A DNA stretch of 42,731 nt from Micromonospora yasonensis (GTDB lineage: Bacteria; Actinomycetota; Actinomycetes; Mycobacteriales; Micromonosporaceae): contig NZ_JAPDPH010000041.1 in NCBI RefSeq assembly GCF_026013475.1, positions 1 through 42,731 on the forward strand, written 5' to 3'. Under the pieces are notes generated by a model that saw nothing but the letters and a program-made list of their open reading frames with translations, made no database searches and was not told the DNA's origin. How positions within the stretch are numbered: position 1 is the first letter of the stretch; every line of letters begins with the position of its first letter. Position numbers and translations under genes: made by a program. Shown here one piece after another: positions 1 through 7,444 of the stretch.

Positions 1-1
1 C

Positions 2-823
2 CGCACCTACAGCGGCGTCACGGTGGCCAGCGGACAGAGCACCATGCAGAACATCCAGCTCACCACCTCGGGCCGGGTCACCGGCACGGTCACCGGCGCT
101 GGTGGCGCGGCGCTCGCTGGCGCGACCGTGACCCTGGAGGGCGGCAACCTGCCGACCACCGACACCGTCACCACCGACGCGGCCGGCAAGTACACCTCCG
201 ACTGGGACCCGATCGGCAGCTACACGGTCACCTGCTCGGCCCCCGGGTACGCCTCCCAGGTGGTCACCGGGGTCATCATCACCACCGGCGGGCTGACCAC
301 GGTGAACTGCACCCTGAGCAACACCGGCACGCTCACCGGGGTGGTGACGAACCTCAACACCGGCGGCGCGATCAGCGGTGCCACGGTGACCTACAGCGGC
401 GGCTCCAGCGGGAGTACCACCACCGACGCCGCCGGCCGGTACACGTTCACCGGGGTGACCGCCAGCACGTACTCCGTCACCGCGACGGCCGGCGGCTACC
501 AGGCACGGACCTACACCGGAGTCACGGTGACCGCCGGCGTGACCAACACGCAGGACATCCAGCTCACCACCACCGGCCGGGTCACCGGAACCGTGACCAC
601 CACCGGTGGCGCGGCGGTCTCCGGCGCGACCATCACCCTGCAGGGCGGCAACCTACCCACGACCGATGCCGTCGCCAGCGACTCGACCGGCCACTACACC
701 TCGAACTGGGATCCGATAGGCACCTACACGGTCACCTGCTCGGCACCGGGCCGTAGCACCCAGATGATCACCGGCGTCCCGATCACTACCGGAGGCCTGA
801 CCACCGTCAACTGCCAGATATAG
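2..823 (+). CDS. Secreted/surface protein with carboxypeptidase-regulatory-like repeats (3' end only)
   Basis: The reading frame is open from base 2, so the gene begins upstream of the window and only its last 273 residues are seen. It is built of beta-rich modules of about 82-86 residues, each with a G-x-V-T-G-x-V start, a GA-T-V turn, a TTDAAG-x-Y stretch and a Y-x-V-T pair. This is the look of carboxypeptidase regulatory-like (CarboxypepD_reg) or B-type Ig-like domains. Such domains usually form stalks or adhesive arms of secreted or wall-linked actinomycete proteins. Threonine, glycine and serine dominate and no catalytic motif is visible. The protein ends directly after a repeat, with no sortase signal or membrane anchor, so any anchor or enzyme domain must lie N-terminally. 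Family assignment is fairly sure; function is not. Confidence 0.8.
   Translation, partial: RTYSGVTVASGQSTMQNIQLTTSGRVTGTVTGAGGAALAGATVTLEGGNLPTTDTVTTDAAGKYTSDWDPIGSYTVTCSAPGYASQVVTGVIITTGGLTTVNCTLSNTGTLTGVVTNLNTGGAISGATVTYSGGSSGSTTTDAAGRYTFTGVTASTYSVTATAGGYQARTYTGVTVTAGVTNTQDIQLTTTGRVTGTVTTTGGAAVSGATITLQGGNLPTTDAVASDSTGHYTSNWDPIGTYTVTCSAPGRSTQMITGVPITTGGLTTVNCQI
71..823 (+). repeat. Alternating A-B-A coding repeats
   Basis: Type A units at about 71-328 and 575-823 are near-copies that share GGNLPTTD, YTVTCSAPG and ITTGGLTTVNC. A type B unit at about 329-574 shares TYTGVTVTAG and DIQLTT with the tail of a preceding unit at 2-70. The order is therefore (B)-A-B-A, a two-module period of roughly 500 bp. 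Confidence 0.75.
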
Positions 824-827
824 GCGG

Positions 828-878
828 ATCCGCCAGATCACGTGCAAACGACGAGGCCCGCGGAAGCACGTGGCGGAT
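828..878. terminator. Inverted repeat between convergent genes
   Basis: ATCCGCC then CACGTG (828-844) pairs with CACGTG then GCGGAT (867-878), with a 4-base bulge and a loop of about 22 bases. It lies exactly between two converging genes and ends at the aldehyde dehydrogenase stop, so a bidirectional terminator is the natural reading. No T-tract follows. Confidence 0.5.
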
Positions 879-2041
879 CAACGCGCCGCCCAATAGGTGC
901 GGGTGTTGACGAACTCGCGTAGGCCGGAGGCAGCCAGTTCCCGGCCGTATCCGCTGCGCTTGGTCCCGCCGAAGGGTAGGCGTGCGTCGGACGCGACCAC
1001 GGCGTTGATGAAGGCGGCTCCGGTGGTGACCTGGCGGGCGATGGCGATGCCGTGTTCGGGGTGCGCGGTCCACACGCTCAGCCCGAGCCCGTACTGCGAG
1101 GTATTCGCCAGCCGGACGGCGTCGGCCTCGTCGGCGGCGATCGCGACGGCGGCGACCGGGCCGAAGGTTTCCTCGTCGAAGGCGACCACGCCGGGCGCGG
1201 TGTTCCCGAGGATGGTGGGCTCGAAGAAGTACCCGCTGCCCGGCAGCGGTCGTCCTCCGGTGAGCAGGGTGGCGCCGCTGGCGAGGGACTGGTCGACCTG
1301 TCGCTGGATGGTGTCGCGGAGGTCGCCGCGGGCCATCGGGCCGATGTTCGTGCGTGGATCGGTGGGGTCGCCGACAGTCAGGGCCCGGGTGGCGGCGACG
1401 AAGGCGGCGGTGAACTGCTCCGCGATGGGCGCCTCGACGATGAACCGCTTGGCGCACACGCAGCTCTGGCCGGCGTTGGTGAACCGGGCCTTCGCCGCAG
1501 CGGCGGCTGCGGCCTGGGGATCGGCGTCGGCGAGCACCACGAACGCGTCCGAGCCGCCCAGTTCGAGTACGGATTTCTTCACGGCACGGCCGGCCGCGGC
1601 TCCCACGGCCGCGCCGGCGCGGTTGCTGCCGGTGAGCGTCACCGCGGCGATCCGGTCGTCGGCGATCAGCCGCCGGGTGACCTCGGGGACGCGCGGCTCC
1701 TCCACCACGATCGTGGTGAAGACGCCCTCGGGCAGTCCCGCCGCCAGGAACACCCGTTCGATGGCCAGCGCGCAGCCGGTGACGTTCGGCGAGTGCTTGA
1801 GGAAGACCCCGTTCCCGGCGGTGATCGCCGGGATGGCGAAGCGCATCGCCTGCCAGAACGGAGAGTTCCACGGCATCACCGCGAGCACCAGGCCCATCGG
1901 CTCGTACGCGACCCAGGCGTCGACACCGTCGATCTCGACCAGCTCGTCCCCGAGGATCGCCGCGGCCTGCGACGCGTAGTACTCGCAGGTCACGGCCGAC
2001 TTCTCGATTTCGGCGGCCGCTTCGGCGAGCACCTTGCCCAT
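878..2041 (-). pseudogene. NAD(P)-dependent aldehyde (succinate-semialdehyde type) dehydrogenase, 5'-truncated
   Basis: The 387-residue frame has the aldehyde dehydrogenase catalytic core: LELGGSD with the general-base Glu, GQSCVCAKR with the nucleophilic Cys, and EETFGPV. It also has a complete C-terminus ending in a REFVNTRTYW-type motif. The family is normally about 455 residues. The only ATG sits at the conserved MGK, and recognisable sequence (DEFARLITDE) continues upstream of it to about 2089. It then meets an in-frame TGA near 2090-2092 with no usable start codon between. The first 55-60 residues, including the start of the NAD-binding fold, are therefore absent. I infer a decayed gene, although a shortened protein could still be translated. 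It converges on the repeat protein and has no metabolic partner beside it. Confidence 0.65.
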
Positions 2042-2089
2042 CTCGTCGGTGATCAGCCGCGCGAACTCATCCTTTCCGGCGCGCAGCGC

Positions 2090-2425
2090 ACATCACGCCG
2101 ATCTCCCCAATCTCTGTCGGAATTTTTCGATCGAGAGTGAACCGGGCGCAGTCGGGGCGCGTGCCTTCCGGTGGGACCCGAGGTCCTGGCATGGCTTCGC
2201 CGGCGCCCTGTCGTGGGCCGTGTCGACCCCGGGCCCCGCGGGGTCTCCAGGTCACGAGACCCGGTCGCCAGCGGGTTCGTCCGGACGTGACGGACCGCCT
2301 GCGTCGGCGTTGGACAGAGGAGGCCACCACACCGAACGGCACTACTCGGCGGCAGTCGGGCTTCGCGACCGGCCGGTGCCGCCCGCAATCCACTCTTCAC
2401 CACTCGGGCAAGAAGGGAACCTGGC
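2090..2425. other. Intergenic region, no gene seen
   Basis: This holds the break point of the truncated aldehyde dehydrogenase and, towards 2425, the leader of the sugar dehydrogenase gene with a GAAGGGA ribosome-binding site at about 2412-2418. Open frames here have no recognisable family and poor codon bias. Confidence 0.5.
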
Positions 2426-3976
2426 ATGCACGCACGACATCGCCGTACCGTCGTCCCACGCCGCAAGACCCTGGAAGCACCGAATGGAGGCGGCTGCGTA
2501 GCACCAACGCGCGCCCGCCGCCGAACGCGAGGGACGATCGCGATGCTGGCCCTGGCCGCATCCGGGCTGTCCATGACCGCGGTCGGCGCCCCAGCGAACG
2601 CCGAGCCGGGCGGCCCGACGATGCTCGATCCGAGGCTGGCGGTGCGGACCGTAGCCACCGGGTTGATCAGCCCCACCGGCCTGGCTTTCATCGGCGTCGA
2701 CGACATGCTCGTGCTCGAGAAGACCACCGGGCGGGTCCAACGCGTCGTCAACGGAGCCATCGCCAGCACGCCGCTGGACCTCGCCGTCAACTCCGGCTCC
2801 GAGCGAGGCCTGCTCGGGATCGCCCTGCACCCGGACTTCCCGACGAATCCTGGGGTCTACCTGTACTGGACGGAGAGCACGACCGGCACCGACACGAGCA
2901 TCCTCGGCGAGACCCCACTGCTCGGCAACCGGGTCGACCGGTTCGTGTGGGACGGCACAACGCTCACCTTCGACCGCAACCTGATCCGGATCCGCGCCCG
3001 GCAGGAGGACGCCGGCCAGCCCGCACGCGCGAACCACAACGGCGGGGTGATCAGCTTCGGCCGTGACGGGAAGCTGTACACCTTCACGGGCGACCTCGGT
3101 CGGCGTGGCCAACTGCAGAACCTCACCTGCGGCGCGACCGCCGCCTGCCCGGGGCCACCCGTGCCCGACGACCAGTTCGGCGGGCCGGCACCAGACAACG
3201 CCCACCTCAGCGGCGTCGTCCTGCGCCTCAACGACGACGGCACGACGCCGACCGACAACCCCTTCTTCGGTCCTGGTGCGGCCATGGGCGGCGAGGTCGG
3301 CGCCACCGTGCAGAAGATCTTCTCGTACGGCCACCGCAATGGATTCGGCATGGCCGTCGACCCCGCCACGGGCAATATTTGGATGCAGGAGAACGGCGAC
3401 GACAGTTTCAGCGAGGTCAACCGGCTCGAGCCGGGCATGAACGGCGGCTGGGTCCAGATCGCCGGGCCGGTGCAGCGAATCGCCCAGTTCAAGGAGATCG
3501 AGACGACGTTCGGCGGCCGGAACCTCCAGCAACTCCGCTGGCCGCCGAGCAACATCGCGGACAGCCCGCAGGAGGCGCTCGGCAGGTTGTTCATGCTTCC
3601 CGGGGCGCACTACAGCGATCCCGAGTTCAGCTGGAGGTGGGAGCTCGCCCCCGGCGGAATGGGCTTCCTCAACAGCCGGACGTTCGGGCCGGAGTTCCAG
3701 GGTGACCTGTTCATGGGTGCCGCGACGGCCACCCTCAACGGGGGCTACCTGTTCCACTTCAACCTGACCGGCAACCGCCGGAAGATCGCCGTCGACGACC
3801 CGCGGCTGGAAGACCGGGTGGCGGACAACCTCGCCAAGCACGAGATCACGGAAAGCGAGAGCCTCCTGATCGGCCGGGACTTCGGCGTCGTCACGGACAT
3901 CGAAACCAGCCCGGACGGCAACCTGTCCGTCCTTTCGCTGACCAATGGCGCGGTCTACACGATCCACCGGCGCTGA
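2426..3976 (+). CDS. Secreted PQQ-dependent sugar dehydrogenase-like (glucose/sorbosone dehydrogenase family) protein
   Basis: This 516-residue protein of the soluble aldose sugar dehydrogenase/GSDH beta-propeller family probably oxidises a sugar outside the membrane using PQQ. Visible family motifs are SERGLLGIALHPDF (about residue 130), the ANHNGG-x-ISFGRDGKLY stretch (about 205-220), SYGHRNGFGMAVDP, WMQENGDD and a closing D-IETSPDGNLSVLSL. The N-terminus is long and arginine-rich before a hydrophobic AMLALAASGLSMTAVGAPANA segment, a Sec-type signal with likely cleavage near residue 60. The ATG at 2426 follows a GAAGGGA ribosome site; an internal ATG near 2542 would give a shorter signal. 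It stands alone, with a terminator just downstream. Substrate cannot be told from sequence, and some members of the family lack dehydrogenase activity. Confidence 0.85.
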   Translation: MHARHRRTVVPRRKTLEAPNGGGCVAPTRARRRTRGTIAMLALAASGLSMTAVGAPANAEPGGPTMLDPRLAVRTVATGLISPTGLAFIGVDDMLVLEKTTGRVQRVVNGAIASTPLDLAVNSGSERGLLGIALHPDFPTNPGVYLYWTESTTGTDTSILGETPLLGNRVDRFVWDGTTLTFDRNLIRIRARQEDAGQPARANHNGGVISFGRDGKLYTFTGDLGRRGQLQNLTCGATAACPGPPVPDDQFGGPAPDNAHLSGVVLRLNDDGTTPTDNPFFGPGAAMGGEVGATVQKIFSYGHRNGFGMAVDPATGNIWMQENGDDSFSEVNRLEPGMNGGWVQIAGPVQRIAQFKEIETTFGGRNLQQLRWPPSNIADSPQEALGRLFMLPGAHYSDPEFSWRWELAPGGMGFLNSRTFGPEFQGDLFMGAATATLNGGYLFHFNLTGNRRKIAVDDPRLEDRVADNLAKHEITESESLLIGRDFGVVTDIETSPDGNLSVLSLTNGAVYTIHRR

Positions 3977-3995
3977 CGACCATCAGCCCCGACGG

Positions 3996-4037
3996 GGGTG
4001 ACCCGCCTGTCCGCCGTGCCGGGCCTGCGGGTCACCC
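3996..4037. terminator. Perfect 11-bp inverted repeat between convergent genes
   Basis: GGGTGACCCGC at 3996-4006 pairs perfectly with GCGGGTCACCC at 4027-4037 across a 20-base loop. It starts 20 bp after the sugar dehydrogenase stop and lies before the converging SRPBCC gene. Confidence 0.6.
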
Positions 4038-4122
4038 TCTCGCATCAGCGTCTGCGGCAACTGTGGTGGCTCAGCGGCTGCCCACTTCACCTTGTCCACC
4101 CACGGTCGAGGTTCTCTGATGA

Positions 4123-4722
4123 TCAGGCCGACGCGCTAGGGTCGGTCGGCTGCTTGCGGCCGAGCGCGTGCCGGCGTTCGGCCTCGGACTTCACTGCGGC
4201 CAGCGCGTCGGCAACCGTCGCCTCCCATCGCCGCGCGACCACCGCCGCCCACCGGGCACCCGGCGCCCAGCCGTCGGTGCCCATCTCGCCGGTGTACTCC
4301 AGTCGGGTGCGGCCGCCGCCGTCGGTGAGCGAGAAGCGTTCCCGAACGTACGGCACAGGGCCGCGCGCGAGGCGGAAGTCGACGGTGTCGGGGCGGGTGA
4401 AGGTAACCGTCTCGACCGTCTGGGTGACCAGGCCACGGCCGACCGGCGTGCGGTGGGCAGCCAGGACCATCCCCTCCCCGCGTTCCAGCACCTGGATCTT
4501 CTCCCGTTGGGCCTTCGTGGGCCGGCCGAGGTAGGGCTGGGCGATCACGTCGAAGACCAGCTCGCGGGGCGCGTTGATGTCGAGTACCTGCGGCCCGAGG
4601 GCGCGTGTCCGCCGGCCGATGCCCAGATCTATGGTGAGCTGGCCGGAGACCAGTGCCCGGTACCCGACCACGCCCGCGGCCGCGGCCGTGGCCGCGATGG
4701 TCCAGCCGAGCCGTGCTGCCAT
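4123..4722 (-). CDS. Membrane-anchored SRPBCC (polyketide cyclase/START-like) family protein
   Basis: This is a 199-residue protein. Residues about 5-30 are one hydrophobic helix (TIAATAAAAGVVGYRALV), so the protein is likely anchored in the membrane. The rest fits the SRPBCC fold: a strand ending in INAPRELVFDVIAQPY, the central TVETVTFTRPDTVDFRL strands, YVRERFSLTDGGGRTRLEY and a long C-terminal helix. SRPBCC proteins bind hydrophobic ligands in a deep cavity. The ATG at 4722 follows GGAG-type ribosome sites; the frame reads further upstream, but there it only shadows the methyltransferase. It is the third gene of a unit with the radical SAM and methyltransferase genes, separated by 47 bp. 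A role handling a lipid or other hydrophobic substrate of those enzymes is inference from position. Confidence 0.75.
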   Translation of the reverse strand: MAARLGWTIAATAAAAGVVGYRALVSGQLTIDLGIGRRTRALGPQVLDINAPRELVFDVIAQPYLGRPTKAQREKIQVLERGEGMVLAAHRTPVGRGLVTQTVETVTFTRPDTVDFRLARGPVPYVRERFSLTDGGGRTRLEYTGEMGTDGWAPGARWAAVVARRWEATVADALAAVKSEAERRHALGRKQPTDPSASA

Positions 4723-4769
4723 GATCGTCTCCGATCTCCTGTCCGGCGCTGGGGAGTCACCGTTCGCTG

Positions 4770-5579
4770 TCAATGCGGTTTCACGGCCGTCAGCAGCGCG
4801 TAGCCGAGGACACGATCGGCGACGGCGGCGCGGGCGGCGGCCAGCACCGCCGGGGCGCGGTCGAAGTCCACGCCGAGGGCCTCGGCCCGCGCTCGTGCGG
4901 TCATACGCACGAGCGCCAGGCGGGCCTCGATCTGATCGATCATGGCCGCTATCGCGTCGTCGCAACGTTCGGTGTGGGTGACCGTCAGCCCCGCGCCGCG
5001 CAGCAGGGCGGCGTACCCGTCCAGGGGGCGGGCGTCGGCGACACAGGCGATCCACGCTCCCAGCCCGGCCAGCTCGGGCGGGAGCCGCTCGGCATTGACG
5101 GTGACGTCGGTGATGCCGAGCCGACCGCCGGGGCGCAGCACCCGGGCGAACTCGGCGGCGGCGGCGGGTTTGTCGGGGAAGGTGCAGAAGGCACACTCGC
5201 ACACCACCGCGTCGACCGACTGCGCATCGACGGGTAGCCGTTCGGCGTCGGCTACCTGGAACCGGATGCGGTCGGCGAGGCCGGCGGCCTGTGCGGTGTC
5301 GGTGGCGAGGGCGACGTTGGCGTCGGACAGGTCCACGCCGGTGACGTCGACGGCGTACTCGGTGGCGAGCGCCAGAACGGTGGTCCCCCGGCCGCTGGCG
5401 ACATCGAGGACGACCTTCCCGGGGCGCAGGTCCAGCCGGTCGGCCAGCCGGCGGGTGAGGGCGAGGCCCCCAGGGTGGTAGGAGTCGCCGAGCAGCAGGG
5501 CCACCACGTCAGAGCCGTAGGTGGCGGCGCAGCATGCTTTGGCTGCGGCGGCCGTAGGCGGCTGGATCGGGACGCTCAT
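4770..5579 (-). CDS. Class I SAM-dependent methyltransferase, cysteine-rich (ArsM/UbiE-like)
   Basis: This is a 269-residue Rossmann-fold methyltransferase. Motif I VLDVASGRGTTVLALA (about 58-73), the acidic VTGVDLS strand, QVADAERLPV and the post-motif LRPGGRLGITDV strand are all present. Unusual are an N-terminal Cys pair (KACCAATYGSD) and a C-x-C-x2-C cluster (CECAFC) after motif II. The latter recalls the thiol-bearing arsenite methyltransferase family, but the overall pattern is not a clear ArsM. Its ATG overlaps the TGA of the radical SAM gene by four bases (ATGA), so the two are translationally coupled. The substrate may be the radical SAM product or an intermediate. That it is a SAM methyltransferase is clear; arsenic, lipid or pterin as substrate is open. 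Confidence 0.85.
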   Translation of the reverse strand: MSVPIQPPTAAAAKACCAATYGSDVVALLLGDSYHPGGLALTRRLADRLDLRPGKVVLDVASGRGTTVLALATEYAVDVTGVDLSDANVALATDTAQAAGLADRIRFQVADAERLPVDAQSVDAVVCECAFCTFPDKPAAAAEFARVLRPGGRLGITDVTVNAERLPPELAGLGAWIACVADARPLDGYAALLRGAGLTVTHTERCDDAIAAMIDQIEARLALVRMTARARAEALGVDFDRAPAVLAAARAAVADRVLGYALLTAVKPH

Positions 5580-7219
5580 CGGATCCCGCGGCCGACGTTG
5601 GTGCGGTCCGGCGCGATGCGGCGTTCGCCGTCCGGGCGATGCCCCACGCCGCTCCCGGCGATCTTCGAGCCGTAGGGCGAATCGATGAGGATCGGCTGCA
5701 GTGGCCGCGAGTTGGGCACGACGTCGGCCACCGTTACGCCGGACATCTGTTCGCGGACCTGTTCGCGGTAGCCGACGGAGTTGTAGGCGCAGAACGGTAT
5801 CAACCTGCCGTCCGGGGTGATCTCCTCGACGCAGCATTTCATCAGCTGCTTGACGTTGAGGGTGTACGGATCCTGGAAATCCTGGATGACGATCATGAAG
5901 GCGCGGTCGGTGAGGTTCGCGACCGCGTCGGGCAGGTTGATGCCGCAGGCGTCGGCGCAGTCCAGCGCCGCGGCGGTCTGAGCGAGGCGGTCGCGCGTGG
6001 TGTCGGTGCCCATGAACGCCGACGCCGACCACAGCTTTTCCAGCGCCTCTCGTACGGCGTGGTCCGGCACGACCCGGTTGGACACGTAGTCGAGGTAGTC
6101 CTCGACGTTGAGCAGCCTCGGGATCGGCACCACGGCGAAGTCCGGCGTACCGGGGGCGCCTTCGGTGAGCAGGTAGGTGATGGACCGGCAGGTCGGGAAG
6201 CAGCACGGCACCGGGAAGAAGTCCTTGGCCTGGAACCAGTCGGGCACCTGCTTCGCGATGAGGTGGATGATGTCGGAGTTGGTCAGCCGGGTCAGCGGGT
6301 CGAAGGTGACGTGCCGGCCGGAGTGGGTGACCGGCTGGAACGAGACGCTGCGCACCGCCGGGTGAGCCAGGCCGTACCTGATGATGGCACCGAGTTCGTG
6401 TTCGTTGAGGCCGCGTTCGACCGCAGCGACGAGGGTGACGGTCAGCCCGACGTCGGCACAGTTGTCCAGGGCCTGCTGCTTGATGGCGCGTAGGTCCCGG
6501 CCGCGGATCTCCCGGTGGGTGCGCTCGTCGAACCCGTCGAACTGCAGGTAGATGTTGACCGGCCGGCCGGGCCGGTTGCGTTCCCCCAGCGCGGCCACAA
6601 ATCTCCGGTCGGAGGCGAGGCGGATGCCGTTGGTGTTGAGGTTGACCGCCTTGATCGGGCGTGCCTGGGCGGCGTCGATGAAGTCGAGGATCTGCTTGTG
6701 GATCGTGGGCTCGCCGCCGGAGAACATCACCACCTCGGCCTCGCCTTCGCTTTCCACGAAGACGTCGAGCATCCGCTCGCACTGCTGCAGATTGATCGAG
6801 TAGCCGTCGGGTTGGTGGCCGGAGTCGGCGAAGCAGATCGGGCAGTCCAGGTTGCAGCCGGTGTTGACCTCGATGATGCCCAGGCAGGCGTGCTGCTTGT
6901 GCTCCGGGCACAGGCCGCAGTCCGAGGGGCAGCCGTCGCGGACCTCCGTCTGAAAGGTCAGCGGGATCGTGCCGGGCTTGTTGAACCGGGCGCTGTCGAG
7001 ATACATCTGCGCGTCGCCGTACACCAACGCCTCGAACGGGCCGTGCTCCGGGCAGCGCTTGCGCAGGTACACCTTGTCGTCGCGGATGTTGACCTGGCCA
7101 TCGACGACGATCTTGCACACCGGGCAGATCGACTTGGTGTACTCGACGAACACCTCGTCCCGGTCCCGCTTCGCCGCCGATGACACCGGAGGAACGGGGA
7201 CCCGTTCAACAGCGGCCAT
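5576..7219 (-). CDS. Radical SAM protein related to tetraether lipid synthase (Tes/MJ0619-like)
   Basis: This is a 547-residue enzyme. N-terminal CPVC followed by RCPEHG (about 33-58) looks like a rubredoxin-type metal knuckle. Next comes CPSDCGLCPEHKQHAC (about 94-109), then the radical SAM motif C-x3-C-x2-C (CNLDCPICF, about 120-128). The core includes MFSGGEPTIHKQI and QFDGFDERTHREIRGR. C-terminal cysteines (CCFPTC, CADAC, KCCVEE and DGRLIPFCAYNSVGYREQ) would bind auxiliary clusters. This order matches the archaeal MJ0619 family, whose member Tes joins lipid chains to make tetraethers and carries three 4Fe-4S sites plus a rubredoxin-like iron. Bacterial relatives exist, mostly unassigned. 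The ATG at 7219 has a GAGGAG site 6 bases upstream. It is first in a unit with the methyltransferase (ATGA overlap) and the SRPBCC protein. Radical SAM is certain; the lipid role is inference. Confidence 0.88.
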   Translation of the reverse strand: MAAVERVPVPPVSSAAKRDRDEVFVEYTKSICPVCKIVVDGQVNIRDDKVYLRKRCPEHGPFEALVYGDAQMYLDSARFNKPGTIPLTFQTEVRDGCPSDCGLCPEHKQHACLGIIEVNTGCNLDCPICFADSGHQPDGYSINLQQCERMLDVFVESEGEAEVVMFSGGEPTIHKQILDFIDAAQARPIKAVNLNTNGIRLASDRRFVAALGERNRPGRPVNIYLQFDGFDERTHREIRGRDLRAIKQQALDNCADVGLTVTLVAAVERGLNEHELGAIIRYGLAHPAVRSVSFQPVTHSGRHVTFDPLTRLTNSDIIHLIAKQVPDWFQAKDFFPVPCCFPTCRSITYLLTEGAPGTPDFAVVPIPRLLNVEDYLDYVSNRVVPDHAVREALEKLWSASAFMGTDTTRDRLAQTAAALDCADACGINLPDAVANLTDRAFMIVIQDFQDPYTLNVKQLMKCCVEEITPDGRLIPFCAYNSVGYREQVREQMSGVTVADVVPNSRPLQPILIDSPYGSKIAGSGVGHRPDGERRIAPDRTNVGRGIR

Positions 7220-7250
7220 GACTGCTCCTCGCGGCGGGCGATTCTGCTTG

Positions 7251-7294
7251 CCGTGATCAGCCTCGCGAAGACCAAACGCGTCCTTCCGTGATCA
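7251..7294 (-). promoter_or_regulatory. Paired TGATCACGG repeats upstream of the radical SAM gene
   Basis: CCGTGATCA occurs at 7251-7259 and 7286-7294, which on the minus strand is TGATCACGG twice, 35 bp apart in direct orientation. The distal copy is part of a perfect 10-bp palindrome, CGTGATCACG (7287-7296). They lie 32-75 bp before the start codon, where an operator would be expected. Confidence 0.4.
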
Positions 7295-7415
7295 CGCTTT
7301 CCCAACCCTCCCTCCGCCGAGGCTGTCGCGCCCGGAATTTCGGCAAAGCGGCACGGTACAGCGCGATGACGGTGTACACCCAGGTCGGTGCCACCGAACG
7401 CGAAGGGGGGCCGAG

Positions 7416-7444
7416 CCAGCGGTCACCGTGTCCGTTACCGCTGG
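7416..7444 (-). terminator. Hairpin at the end of the KDG kinase gene
   Basis: CCAGCGGT (7416-7423) pairs with ACCGCTGG (7437-7444), and a few further pairs shorten the loop. It straddles the kinase stop codon and would end the kinase/aldolase transcript. Confidence 0.4.

Noticed and set aside
5576..7219. Annotating the radical SAM protein as ArsS/ArsL (arsenic metabolism) or as a 7-carboxy-7-deazaguanine type enzyme
   Set aside because: Its length, N-terminal CPVC...CPEHG knuckle and late DGRLIPFCAYN motif fit the MJ0619/Tes family better; the arsenic reading is kept only as an alternative for the methyltransferase.
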